Source: Mesorhizobium sp. INR15 (GTDB lineage: Bacteria > Pseudomonadota > Alphaproteobacteria > Rhizobiales > Rhizobiaceae). Taken from it: DNA of 64,000 nt. This document shows positions 1 to 7,801 of this stretch, one piece after another (positions within the stretch are counted from its first letter, which is position 1; the number at the start of each line of letters is the position of its first letter). Position numbers and translations under genes: made by a program. The DNA is taken from positions 6,334,001 to 6,398,000 of the forward strand of contig NZ_CP045496.1 in assembly GCF_015500075.1 (NCBI RefSeq). The letters run 5' to 3'. Below the pieces are notes generated by a model, which did no database searches, had not been told where the DNA came from, and saw nothing but the letters and a program-made list of their open reading frames with translations.

Positions 1-899
1 AACAGGCCCTTGGGCCTGATCAGGAGAACGATCGCCATCAGAAGGTAGATGCCCATCGAGGAAATGCCGGCGCCAAGCGCGTCGGCGTCCGGCCCCACCA
101 TCACGTGGCGCAGCAGCCCCGGCAGGTAGGCGCGCAGGCCGGTGTCGACGACGCCGAGAATCAGGCTGGCGAAGAACGCGCCCCGGATGGAACCGACGCC
201 ACCGATGACCACCACGACGAAGGTGGTGATGAGGATCTGCTCGCCCATGCCGACCTGCACCGCCAGGATCGGCCCAGCCATGAAACCCGCCAGTCCCGCC
301 AGCAGCGCGCCGAGCCCGAACACCAGCGTGTAGAGCAGGCGCACGTCGACGCCGAGCGCGCGCACCATCTCGCGATTGGTCGAGCCGGCGCGCACCAGCA
401 TGCCGATGCGGGTCCTGTTGATGAGCAGGTAGAGGCCAACGGCAACCAGGAGGCCGACGGCGATGATCGCCAGGCGGTAGACCGGGTAGACGAGCCCTGG
501 CAGCAGTTCGACCGATCCATCGAGCAGGGACGGTATGGCTACGAACAGCGGCTGGCGTCCGAAGATCATCGTTACCGCCTGGTTGAAGATCAGGATCAGG
601 CCGAAGGTTGCCAACACCTGGTCGAGATGGTCACGCCCGTAGAGCCGGCGCACGACGAGGAACTCGATCGCCAGGCCGGCAAAGGCCGCAGCGGCGAGTG
701 CCGCCGGGATGCCCAGCCAGAACGAGCCGGTCCGCGCCGCAACCCAGGTCCCGGCATAAGCGCCGATCATGTAGATCGAGCCGTGCGCCAGGTTGATGAC
801 GCCCATGATGCCGAAGATCAGTGTCAGGCCGGCGGCTAGCAGGAACAGCATGATGCCGAACTGGACGCCATTCAGAAGTTGTTCGAGAAAAAGCGTCAT
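1..899 (-). CDS. livH: Branched-chain amino acid-type ABC transporter permease (LivH family), 3' end cut by window edge
   Basis: This is an inner-membrane permease of a LivHMGF-type importer. Translation from the ATG at 899 gives about 299 residues of mostly hydrophobic helices, with the family-typical N-terminal motif NGVQFGIMLFLLAAGLTLIF and a loop reading GVINLAHG. Later it has the conserved GGVGSIRGAF segment and near the edge RPKGLF, normally within a few residues of the C-terminus, so almost the whole protein is present. It lies 74 bp downstream of a substrate-binding protein gene on the same strand. The LivM and ATPase genes probably follow outside the window. The context of aromatic-degradation genes suggests the cargo is an aromatic acid rather than leucine. 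That is inference. Confidence 0.9.
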   Translation of the reverse strand, partial: MTLFLEQLLNGVQFGIMLFLLAAGLTLIFGIMGVINLAHGSIYMIGAYAGTWVAARTGSFWLGIPAALAAAAFAGLAIEFLVVRRLYGRDHLDQVLATFGLILIFNQAVTMIFGRQPLFVAIPSLLDGSVELLPGLVYPVYRLAIIAVGLLVAVGLYLLINRTRIGMLVRAGSTNREMVRALGVDVRLLYTLVFGLGALLAGLAGFMAGPILAVQVGMGEQILITTFVVVVIGGVGSIRGAFFASLILGVVDTGLRAYLPGLLRHVMVGPDADALGAGISSMGIYLLMAIVLLIRPKGL

Positions 900-973
900 C
901 CGTGACCATTTCGAGCAGACTGGAGAGAAAGGGGAGCGGCGGCGCCGCTGCCCCGAAGGCCGCGAATGCCGGC

Positions 974-2143
974 TTACATCTTGCACTCGGCCGAATAGGC
1001 GTCGCCGTGATCCTTGAGCACCTCGCCGACGGTCTTGATAACCGGCTTGCCATCGGCGCCCTTCTCGACCTTGAGCGCGTACCAGTCCTGGATCGGGTGC
1101 TGGTTGGGACCAAAGGAGAACTTGCCGCGAACCGAATGGAAGTCGGCCTTGCGCAGCGCCGCGCGGAAGGCGTCTGCATCGTCGATGTTGCCGCCGGTCG
1201 CCTTCAGAGCCGAGGCGTAGGCAAGTGCGGTGTCATAGCCCTGGCTGGCATAGTAGGTGACGGGACGATTGTAGGTCTTGTTCCAGGCATCCATGAAGGT
1301 CTTGTTGGCGGGATTGTCGAAGTCGGAATTCCAGTGCGCCGAGACATTGATGCCGATGGCCGCGTCGCCGACGGCGGCGAGCGTGACGCCGTCCATGGAC
1401 GGCTCGGCGACCACCATCGGGATTTCCTTCATCAGGCCGGCCTGCTCGTACTGGCGCAGGAAGGTGATGCCAAGGCCGCCGGGGTGGAACTGGAACACCA
1501 CTTCCGGCTTGGCGGCGCGGACCTGGGCTAGTTCAGCGGCGAAATCAGTCTGGTCGAGCCGGGTGTAGACCTCGCCGACGATCTGGCCCTTGAAGTAGCG
1601 CTTGAAGCCTGCGAGCGCGTCCTTGCCGGCCTGATAGTTCGGCGCCAGCACGAAGGCGGTCTTGTAGCCAAGGTTGGTGGCAAGCTGGCCGGCACTTTCG
1701 TGCAGGCTGTCGTTCTGCCACGAGACGACGAAATAGTTCTTGTTGCACTCCTTGCCGGCAAGGTTCGAAGGCCCGGCATTGGGGCTGAGATAGAAGGCGC
1801 CGGCATCAACGATGTCGGGCACGGTGGCGCCGGCGACATTGGAGAAGACGATGCCGGTGAACAGCTTGATGCCGTCCTCGCTCAGGAAGCGTTCGGCGAT
1901 CTGCTTGCCCTGCCCGGGTTTCAGGCCGTCATCCTCCACCACGAGGTCGACCGGCACGCCGCCCAGCTTGCCGCCTTCCAGCGCCATCGCCAGCTTGAAG
2001 CCGTCGCGCACGTCCTGGCCGAGATAGCCGGCGGGTCCGGAAAGCGTGGTGATCATGCCGATCTTGACAGCGTCGGCGGCCGCCGCCGGCAGGACCGTGA
2101 GGGCAGAGATGGAAAGGGCAAGCAATGCTCTCTTGAAACTCAT
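974..2143 (-). CDS. Periplasmic substrate-binding protein, LivK/type-1 PBP family (copy 1)
   Basis: This is the 389-residue periplasmic receptor for the LivH-type transporter downstream. The start at 2143 is chosen because MSFKRALL begins a classic signal peptide (cleavage near residue 23, after AAAA), a good GGAG Shine-Dalgarno precedes it, and its ATG overlaps the stop of the upstream hydrolase (ATGA). The mature protein begins with KIGMITTLSGPAGYLGQD, the ligand-binding lobe signature of peripla_BP_6 proteins. It is clearly paralogous to the receptor at 11295-12467, sharing the same opening, the NYQAGK motif and the FGPNQHPIQDWY C-terminal motif. In families of this kind that C-terminal sequence accompanies receptors for aromatic acids and related compounds, but the ligand cannot be read from sequence. 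Confidence 0.9.
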   Translation of the reverse strand: MSFKRALLALSISALTVLPAAAADAVKIGMITTLSGPAGYLGQDVRDGFKLAMALEGGKLGGVPVDLVVEDDGLKPGQGKQIAERFLSEDGIKLFTGIVFSNVAGATVPDIVDAGAFYLSPNAGPSNLAGKECNKNYFVVSWQNDSLHESAGQLATNLGYKTAFVLAPNYQAGKDALAGFKRYFKGQIVGEVYTRLDQTDFAAELAQVRAAKPEVVFQFHPGGLGITFLRQYEQAGLMKEIPMVVAEPSMDGVTLAAVGDAAIGINVSAHWNSDFDNPANKTFMDAWNKTYNRPVTYYASQGYDTALAYASALKATGGNIDDADAFRAALRKADFHSVRGKFSFGPNQHPIQDWYALKVEKGADGKPVIKTVGEVLKDHGDAYSAECKM

Positions 2144-3117
2144 GCTTTGGTTCTCCTCTGGTCGGCGCATTCAGCGCGTCTTGTTGTTTGCGGGTGGCCG
2201 GTCGCCTCGATGTCGAGAGGAACGAACCGGAAGGACGCCGCTTCCGCCTTCAGCCGGCCGAAGACAGGAGCGGGAAAGTGGTAGGGCGCCAGGACGACAT
2301 CGCCGCCGACGGCCTGCATCAGAAGCGCCAGCCTGGTCGTGCGCGCCAATTCGGGGTCCTCGCAGACGATATCGTTATCGCTGAGCTGCAGCGGGTGATG
2401 GATGGCGTCGGCCAGGAAAAGCACCTCGCCGTCGGCCGTCGACAGCGCCACCGCCACCATGCCCGGCGAATGGCCTGGAGCCGGATGCAGCTTCAGGCCG
2501 ACCGCCACTTGCGCGTCGGACGCCACGGCCTCGAAGCCAACCGTCTCGATGATGGGCAACACACTGTCCGCGAAGGCGCCGTGCAGCGCGTCCGGCTGGG
2601 CCGCGTGGACGGCCGTCCAGTGGGAAAGCTCGGTTTCTGAGACGACATAGCGCGCATTGGGAAAGGTCGGCCGCCAGGTCTCGCCTTCCCGCCTGGTGTT
2701 CCAGCCGACATGGTCGGCATGCAGATGCGTGTTGATGACGATGTCGACATCCTCCGCCGCGATGCCGATGGCCTTCAGCGTGTCGAGGAACAGGGTCTCG
2801 CGCCGATGCCACGCCGGCCGGTGCGGACGCTCCTTGCCGTCGCCGATGCCGCCATCGATGACGGCGATATAGTCTGGGGTTTCGATGACATAGCAGTTGA
2901 AGCTGAGCCGCACCGTGCCGCCGGCGGCGTCGACCGTGCCGGCCGGCGCGTCTTTCTCGGCACGTTCCAGATCGCTGGCCGAGAGCTCGCCGAAGATCGA
3001 TTGGGCGGGCCAGGCGACATTGGCCATGTCGGGCACGCAGGTGACCGTTACCGGGCCGCTTTCGAGGCGCTCCAGTTCGATACCAAGTTCCGCGATCGGT
3101 TGCCTGACGACCTTCAT
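2140..3117 (-). CDS. Metallo-beta-lactamase-fold hydrolase
   Basis: This is a 325-residue cytoplasmic MBL-fold hydrolase with no signal peptide. The metal site is visible: HLHADH at residues 131-136, His215 in PAPGHSPG, Asp237 and His240/241 in LADAIHH. These match the HxHxDH..H..D..H pattern of dinuclear zinc enzymes, including AHL lactonases, quinolone-pathway thioesterases (PqsE) and other hydrolases. It starts 7 bp after the 3-hydroxyanthranilate dioxygenase stop and overlaps the next gene by ATGA, so it is translationally coupled in the operon. A lactone, thioester or cyclic intermediate of the aromatic pathway is the likeliest substrate. The exact reaction is not determinable from the sequence, and a quorum-quenching role is only a possibility. 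Confidence 0.85.
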   Translation of the reverse strand: MKVVRQPIAELGIELERLESGPVTVTCVPDMANVAWPAQSIFGELSASDLERAEKDAPAGTVDAAGGTVRLSFNCYVIETPDYIAVIDGGIGDGKERPHRPAWHRRETLFLDTLKAIGIAAEDVDIVINTHLHADHVGWNTRREGETWRPTFPNARYVVSETELSHWTAVHAAQPDALHGAFADSVLPIIETVGFEAVASDAQVAVGLKLHPAPGHSPGMVAVALSTADGEVLFLADAIHHPLQLSDNDIVCEDPELARTTRLALLMQAVGGDVVLAPYHFPAPVFGRLKAEAASFRFVPLDIEATGHPQTTRRAECADQRRTKA

Positions 3118-3124
3118 ATCCGGC

Positions 3125-3670
3125 TCAGAGCTTCACCCAGCCCTCGGGCGGAGTCTTGCCCGGATGGACGCTGCCGCATTTTGGGCAGGTGCGCGCTTTC
3201 TCGTCGGCGTAGAATGCCTGGTAGATCGGCGGCAGGTCGCGCACGATGCTCTTCAACGAGACCTCGACGCGCTTGACCAGGCTGTTGCACTCGAAGCAGT
3301 ACCATTCGAAGGCGTCGTGCTGGTCGGGCTGGCGCTTCGGCTCGACGACGAGGCCGACCGAACCTTCCTGAGGACGCTGCGGCGAATGGCGCACATGCGG
3401 CGGCAGCAGGAAAATCTCGCCCTCGCGGATCGGCACATCGTAGAAATTGCCGTTGTCGACCACCTTGAGCATCATGTCGCCCCTGAGCTGGTAGAAGAAT
3501 TCCTCGACCGGATCATCATGATAGTCGGTGCGCTTGTTGGGGCCGCCCACCACGGTCACCATCAGGTCCGCGTCTTCCCAGATCTGCTGGTTGCCGACCG
3601 GCGGCTTGAGCAGGTGCTGGTGCTCGTCGATCCATTTCGAGAAGTTGAAGGCGGCGAGGCGTCTGGTCAT
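3125..3670 (-). CDS. nbaC: 3-hydroxyanthranilate 3,4-dioxygenase
   Basis: This cupin-fold Fe(II) enzyme opens the ring of 3-hydroxyanthranilate to 2-amino-3-carboxymuconate semialdehyde, using O2. The 181-residue protein keeps the residues known from the Cupriavidus enzyme at the same numbering: iron ligands His51, Glu57 and His95, and substrate residues Arg47, Arg99 and Glu110. It also has the bacterial C-terminal rubredoxin-like site, Cys125/Cys128 and Cys162/Cys165. The start at 3670 has a GGAGGAATGAC leader. No ACMS decarboxylase or aminomuconate dehydrogenase is visible beside it. The neighbours are instead an MBL hydrolase and a DapA-like lyase, so the later steps may differ from the tryptophan/nitrobenzoate route or be encoded outside the window. 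Confidence 0.95.
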   Translation of the reverse strand: MTRRLAAFNFSKWIDEHQHLLKPPVGNQQIWEDADLMVTVVGGPNKRTDYHDDPVEEFFYQLRGDMMLKVVDNGNFYDVPIREGEIFLLPPHVRHSPQRPQEGSVGLVVEPKRQPDQHDAFEWYCFECNSLVKRVEVSLKSIVRDLPPIYQAFYADEKARTCPKCGSVHPGKTPPEGWVKL

Positions 3671-3707
3671 GTCATTCCTCCAGGGTGGCGGCGCGTCGGT
3701 GATGGGA

Positions 3708-4667
3708 TCAGGGCGTGGTCCTGAGACCACAGGTCTCGAATGCGGCGCGGGTCGCGCGCTTTTCTTCCTCGGTCAGTTCGAGCAGCGGCGGGCGAACCGT
3801 GCCGCCTGTTTGGCCAAGCAGGTCCTGCCAGTATTTCTGGTGCGCATGCGGCTTCTCGGCGGGGCGCGTGTCCCTAAGCGCGGCACGCATGGGATCCAGA
3901 CTGTCGCGGACGGCGCGCGCCGAGTCGATGTCGCCAGCAAAGGCCAGGTCAGTGTATTGGCGCATGCGCGTGTCGTGCTTTGTCTGGATCAGGTAGGGCG
4001 GCGACGAGCAGAGGTAAAGCTGCCAGTTGAGCTCAGCGATATTGTCCAGCCACTCCTCTTCGGAGGCAGTGCTGACCAGGATGCGGTCACCGGCCAGCCG
4101 GGTCAGTTCCCGGTACATCGGGCGCGGCACGCTATACTTGATGGCAACGACATTCTCGATATCGGCGAGCGTGTTGCACAGCTCCGGGCTCATCAGATAG
4201 CCGCTGTCGGGATGGCTCCACAGCGCGATGCCGATATCGACCTTCTCGGCGATGGTGCGGTAGTAGTTGATCAGCGTCTCATCCTGCGCCTTGAAGAAAT
4301 GCAGGATCGGTGCGTGCACGACGATGTAGTCGGCGCCGCATTTCTGCGCATGCCGGGCAAGCTCTATGACCACATCCATGTTCTGGTCGGAGCAGGACAT
4401 GATGGTCTGGGCACGGCCGGCGCAGGCCTCTACGGCCAGGTCGAAACTGCGCTTGCGCTCGTCCAGCGACATCGCGAAGAACTCGCCCTGCTTGCCGGCG
4501 ATGAAGAACCCGTCGATCTTGAGGTCCTCGATCCAGTGATCGATGTTGCGGCGAAAGCCCTCCTCGTCGATCGCCAGTTGCGGCGTGAACGGCATGAGCC
4601 CCGCCGCCCAGATGCCTTTCATCGTCGCCCGCGAATGCGCCTTGGCGTCTTTCCTGGTGTATTTCAT
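3708..4667 (-). CDS. DapA/NAL superfamily lyase (dihydrodipicolinate synthase family protein)
   Basis: This is a 319-residue class I aldolase-type TIM barrel. The Schiff-base lysine is seen in VVAIKYS (Lys177). The position of the proton-relay tyrosine of true DapA is occupied by an unrelated LWSHPDSGYL stretch, so it is unlikely to be a lysine-biosynthesis enzyme. Family members catalyse reversible pyruvate aldol or hydratase-aldolase reactions and decarboxylative lyase reactions. It is the first gene of the operon that continues with 3-hydroxyanthranilate dioxygenase 37 bp downstream, which suggests it processes a ring-cleavage product such as an oxo-acid. That is inference. A divergent LysR gene lies 273 bp upstream. 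Confidence 0.85.
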   Translation of the reverse strand: MKYTRKDAKAHSRATMKGIWAAGLMPFTPQLAIDEEGFRRNIDHWIEDLKIDGFFIAGKQGEFFAMSLDERKRSFDLAVEACAGRAQTIMSCSDQNMDVVIELARHAQKCGADYIVVHAPILHFFKAQDETLINYYRTIAEKVDIGIALWSHPDSGYLMSPELCNTLADIENVVAIKYSVPRPMYRELTRLAGDRILVSTASEEEWLDNIAELNWQLYLCSSPPYLIQTKHDTRMRQYTDLAFAGDIDSARAVRDSLDPMRAALRDTRPAEKPHAHQKYWQDLLGQTGGTVRPPLLELTEEEKRATRAAFETCGLRTTP

Positions 4668-4894
4668 CGGTCATCCGTCTGGTTGCCGCTGGCGCGGCTT
4701 TGCATGGCGAGCCGGTTCTTCTCGGCTTCGAGCGGCATCTGAGGGCTGTTCGCGTTGCATAGGTGCGCATCGGCCATGGCATCGGCCTGCCCGACACCGT
4801 TGACGCCGTTGCATCCGTTGCGCTCAAGAATTCCTCCGCGTGCCAGGCACTGGGGCCTGACCTCTCCCCCGCAGAGAACACGAACTCAATCTAT

Positions 4895-4908
4895 ATGATA
4901 ATCGTCAT
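4895..4908. promoter_or_regulatory. Candidate LysR binding site between divergent operons
   Basis: The AT-rich stretch 4880-4940 contrasts with the GC-rich genes on either side. It contains the dyad ATGA-N6-TCAT at 4895-4908 and further ATAT/CATAT half-sites. It lies between the divergent DapA-like gene and the LysR gene, where LysR proteins usually bind. Assignment rests on position and symmetry only. Confidence 0.35.
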
Positions 4909-4940
4909 TCTATGTATTAATTCATATCAAATTGCGATAG

Positions 4941-5861
4941 ATGATCAGCACTATGAAGATCACCATCCGACAGATTGAAAGCTTTCTTGCCGTCGCCGAT
5001 CTCGGCAATTTCTCGCGCGCGTCAAAACGGCTGAACACCGCCCAGCCGGCGCTTTCGCAAGCGATCAAGGATCTCGAATCGGAGCTCGCCGTGCGCCTGT
5101 TCGACCGCACCACGCGCCGGGTCGAGCTCACCGATGCCGGCCGCGAGTTCCGCCACTCGGCGGCCAAGGTCATGGAAGAACTCGACCATGCGGTGGAAAG
5201 CGTGCACGAACTGGCCGAGCGCCGGCGCGGCCGCCTGCGCATCGCGGCACCGCCGTTGCTCGCCGCCGTGATCCTGCCGCACGCGATCGCCGAGTTTCGC
5301 CAGAATTATCCTGGAATCTCGGTCCAGCTCGCTGATGTCGGCACCGAGCAGATCGTGGACAGCGTGCGCACCGGCAAGGCCGATTGCGGCCTCGGCACCT
5401 TCTCGCCGGTTGAGGACGGCATCGAGCGCCTGCCCCTGGTGCGCGACAGCCTGATGCTGTTCTGCGACCATCGCAGTCCGTTCAGCAGTGCTGCTTCGGT
5501 TGCCTGGCGGGACCTTAAGGACCAGCCCCTGATCACGCTGACGCGCGACAGCGGCATCCGCCTGCTGGTCGAGGTTGGCTTCGAAGCGGGCGAAATGGCG
5601 CTGAAGCCAGCCTACGAGGTGACCCAGATCACCACCGCGATAGCGCTGGTCGAGGCTGGCCTCGGCGTCGCCGTGCTGCCGGCCTACGCGCTGGCCGCCG
5701 CGCGGCATCGCAAGGTGGTCGGCAAGCCCTTGACCGAGCCCAGCATCTCGCGGGAAATCGTCATGATCCATGCCACCGGACGATCGGTGTCACCGGCCGT
5801 CTCGGCCTTCGCCGCCGTCGTGCGCCGCTACGCCCAGCAACTGACGCCGCGTGAAAGCTGA
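4941..5861 (+). CDS. LysR-family transcriptional regulator
   Basis: This is a 306-residue LysR regulator. The N-terminal winged helix-turn-helix reads through GNFSRASKRLNTAQPALSQA (about residues 22-41) followed by DLESELAVRLFDRTTRRVELT. The remainder is the periplasmic-binding-protein-like effector domain, with the typical GLGVAVLPAYA segment near residue 237. It is transcribed away from the DapA-like / 3-hydroxyanthranilate dioxygenase operon and is its probable activator, with a ring-pathway metabolite as likely coinducer. An alternative start lies four codons downstream (MKITIRQIE), which fits the family better. Neither start has a strong ribosome-binding site. Confidence 0.9.
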   Translation: MISTMKITIRQIESFLAVADLGNFSRASKRLNTAQPALSQAIKDLESELAVRLFDRTTRRVELTDAGREFRHSAAKVMEELDHAVESVHELAERRRGRLRIAAPPLLAAVILPHAIAEFRQNYPGISVQLADVGTEQIVDSVRTGKADCGLGTFSPVEDGIERLPLVRDSLMLFCDHRSPFSSAASVAWRDLKDQPLITLTRDSGIRLLVEVGFEAGEMALKPAYEVTQITTAIALVEAGLGVAVLPAYALAAARHRKVVGKPLTEPSISREIVMIHATGRSVSPAVSAFAAVVRRYAQQLTPRES

Positions 5862-5886
5862 AGACGCAACGCCCTCCGACCGGCAG

Positions 5887-6177
5887 TCACGCGGCGTCCA
5901 CGACGAACATCCTGGCCTGCTGAGCATCCTGACGTTCGAGCTTGATCGGCGCGTACTGCTCGGAATCATAGAAGGCCAACGCCTGGGCCAAGGTAGGAAA
6001 CTCGAATATGCCCGCAAACGGCAACGGCGCCACTTCGCCTTCAAGCGCGGTGGCGACCTGGCCGAAATGCAGAATCCTTCCGCCGGCCTCCTGCAAGGCA
6101 GCTTGAAAGCGCGGCGCCAGAGCCGCCTGCTTCGCCGCGTCGATGATTCGTAGATTCACGTGAACGTAAGCTGGCAT
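5887..6177 (-). CDS. DUF1330 family small protein
   Basis: This is a 96-residue ferredoxin-like-fold (dimeric alpha/beta barrel) protein of the DUF1330 type. Typical features are the N-terminal MPAYVHVNLRI strand and the C-terminal stretch FPTLAQALAFYDSEQYAPIK followed by a basic, Ala-rich end. The biochemical role of this family is not established. AAGGAGAG precedes the ATG at 6177. It is divergent from a MarR regulator, and a perfect inverted repeat lies between the two, so it is the likely target of that regulator. Confidence 0.8.
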   Translation of the reverse strand: MPAYVHVNLRIIDAAKQAALAPRFQAALQEAGGRILHFGQVATALEGEVAPLPFAGIFEFPTLAQALAFYDSEQYAPIKLERQDAQQARMFVVDAA

Positions 6178-6190
6178 GATCGCTCTCCTT

Positions 6191-6233
6191 ATGCTGCATA
6201 TACATTATCAATACCATAGTGTATATGCAGCAT
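6191..6233. promoter_or_regulatory. Perfect 14-bp inverted repeat, probable MarR operator
   Basis: ATGCTGCATATACA at 6191-6204 is repeated in perfect inverted form at 6220-6233 (TGTATATGCAGCAT), with a 15-base spacer. It sits in the 86-bp gap between the DUF1330 gene (minus) and the MarR gene (plus). The left arm ends only 13 bases from the DUF1330 start codon and abuts its Shine-Dalgarno. The AT-rich dyad and placement suit repression of both promoters by the neighbouring MarR protein. Confidence 0.7.
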
Positions 6234-6263
6234 TAAGTTTGTGGAATTGCTTGGAGTGCGGAC

Positions 6264-6752
6264 TTGAACGGATTCGACCCGGAGCGATTGAAACTTGTCG
6301 CGGCCGATTGCCCGGGATTCCAGGCCAGAGCCACGGCGCGCGCCGTCACGCGCCACTACAACACCTTCTTCAAACCGCTTGGGCTGACGGCCGAACAGTT
6401 CAGTTTGCTTGTGGGGGTCGGGTCGACGCGAAGCGCGACTGTCGCGGGTCTGGCGGTAAGCGCCGGCGTCGATGCGACCACGCTCAGCCGCAATGTGCAA
6501 AATCTTGAGCGCCGCGATTTGGTCCGCGCGGAGGGTGGCCGTGGCCGTTGGGGCAAGCAACTCGGTCTGACAGAAGCGGGACGCAGGTTGATGGCGGAAG
6601 CGTTGCCTCGCTGGGAATTGGCAAGGGCTGAGTTGTCTCGACGCCTGGGGAAGGAAGCGCTCCAGTCCGCAAGACGGGCCATGCTTGAGCTTGCCGAGGC
6701 CGCCAGTTACCAACCGGACGGAGCCGGGATCGACCGTGGCCCTTCCAAATAG
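6264..6752 (+). CDS. MarR-family transcriptional regulator
   Basis: This is a 162-residue MarR-type winged-helix regulator. The core is visible as LTAEQFSLLVGV, VAGLAVSAGVDATTLSRNVQ (recognition helix), NLERRDLVRAEGGRGRWGKQ (wing) and LGLTEAGRRL. Translation starts at a TTG (6264) preceded by GGAG nine bases upstream, since no ATG is available. It most likely binds the 14-bp inverted repeat 30 bp upstream and controls itself and the divergent DUF1330 gene. Whether it also senses an aromatic ligand of the neighbouring pathway, as many MarR proteins do, is not shown by the sequence. Confidence 0.88.
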   Translation: MNGFDPERLKLVAADCPGFQARATARAVTRHYNTFFKPLGLTAEQFSLLVGVGSTRSATVAGLAVSAGVDATTLSRNVQNLERRDLVRAEGGRGRWGKQLGLTEAGRRLMAEALPRWELARAELSRRLGKEALQSARRAMLELAEAASYQPDGAGIDRGPSK

Positions 6753-6894
6753 AGCGCGACAATCGCGTGGCGGCCAGCATCCTGTCGCCACGGATAGCCG
6801 ACCTGCGGGACGAAGCATCCCATCGAGGGAGCCGCCGACTATCCCCGGCAAGTCGCGACCAGCCCCACGCTCCGGCGGCAACAGGACCTAGGTC

Positions 6895-7770
6895 TCAGCC
6901 CGGTCCATTGATGAGTTGCACCAGCGCCCGCGACAGCACGCTGCCGTCCGAGGCGAGATCGAGCAGCACGTCGAAATGGTTGCGGCTGGCCACTTCGATC
7001 AACCGCGAGGGAAACCCGGCTTCGCGCCAGAGCCGATCATACTCGGTCGACTGGCGCTTGAAACCGGCGGGTTCGCCATCGGCATAGGCGACCACGATCG
7101 GGCAGCCTTTGGCCGGAATATTCGTCGCCGGGCTCAGCCGCTCAACCATCGCATCGTCCAGCTTGATCCAGTCCTGCACGAAAGACTTCGCGATCGGCGC
7201 CAGATCAAAAAGGCCGCTGATCGGCAGCGCGCTCTTCACCACATTTTCCGGCACGCCAAATTCTTCGTGCCATCCGCCGGAGAGCACCACTCCGGTCAGA
7301 TGGCCACCAGCCGAACTGCCACCGACGTGGATACGTTCAGGGTCGATGCCGTAGCGGTCCCCGTTCTTCCACAGGAAGCCGATCGCCGCGCGGACCTCGC
7401 GCACGATCTCTTCCAGCGTCACCTCCGGCGCCAGCCGGTAATCGACAACGGCGGTGGCGATGCCATGGCGGGCAAGCATGGCCGCCATGAAGGCGGAATC
7501 GTGCTTCGACAGCATCCGCCAATAGCCGCCATGGATGAAGACGAAGACCGGGCGCGGCTCGGGTCCGGTGCCGTAGATATCGATCGTCTGGCCGCTGCCG
7601 GCATCATAGACGAGATCGAGATGCGACGCATGGCCCTGCATCTCCAGCGAGCGCCTGCGATAGTGCCGCATCGCCGCATCGAAGACCTCCATGGTCACCG
7701 ACGCGCGGGCGCTGTAGTCGCGGTCGAGGACCTCACGCGGCCAATCTGCTTCCTTCGCAAGCGCGCTCAT
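6895..7770 (-). CDS. Kynurenine formamidase-like alpha/beta hydrolase (candidate N-acylanthranilate amidohydrolase)
   Basis: This is a 291-residue alpha/beta-hydrolase of the HGG esterase/arylformamidase type. HGGYW (80-84) forms the oxyanion hole, GSSAG (151-155) carries the nucleophile Ser153, and Asp231 and His265 (SRNHFD) complete the triad. Kynurenine formamidase and the AqdA N-acylanthranilate amidase have this architecture. It follows the Hod-like dioxygenase by about 30 bp in the same operon, so it probably hydrolyses the N-acyl or N-formyl anthranilate that such a dioxygenase releases. The start at ATG 7770 has TGGAGTTGCG in front; a GTG five codons upstream (7785) is also possible. 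The substrate assignment is inference from operon context. Confidence 0.85.
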   Translation of the reverse strand: MSALAKEADWPREVLDRDYSARASVTMEVFDAAMRHYRRRSLEMQGHASHLDLVYDAGSGQTIDIYGTGPEPRPVFVFIHGGYWRMLSKHDSAFMAAMLARHGIATAVVDYRLAPEVTLEEIVREVRAAIGFLWKNGDRYGIDPERIHVGGSSAGGHLTGVVLSGGWHEEFGVPENVVKSALPISGLFDLAPIAKSFVQDWIKLDDAMVERLSPATNIPAKGCPIVVAYADGEPAGFKRQSTEYDRLWREAGFPSRLIEVASRNHFDVLLDLASDGSVLSRALVQLINGPG

Positions 7771-7801
7771 CGCAACTCCATCCACATTCCTGGTGTCAGT
7801 C

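Noticed and set aside
161..1179. Several long opposite-strand frames over the livH and receptor genes
   Set aside because: They mirror the high-GC codon pattern of the real genes and carry no domain; treated as shadows.
2140..3117. AHL lactonase as a firm call for the MBL-fold protein
   Set aside because: The metal site is shared by many unrelated hydrolases. Context fits a pathway intermediate at least as well, so no specific name is given.
3708..4667. Lysine-pathway dihydrodipicolinate synthase (dapA)
   Set aside because: The DapA tyrosine-relay region is not conserved, and the gene is inside an aromatic-degradation operon.
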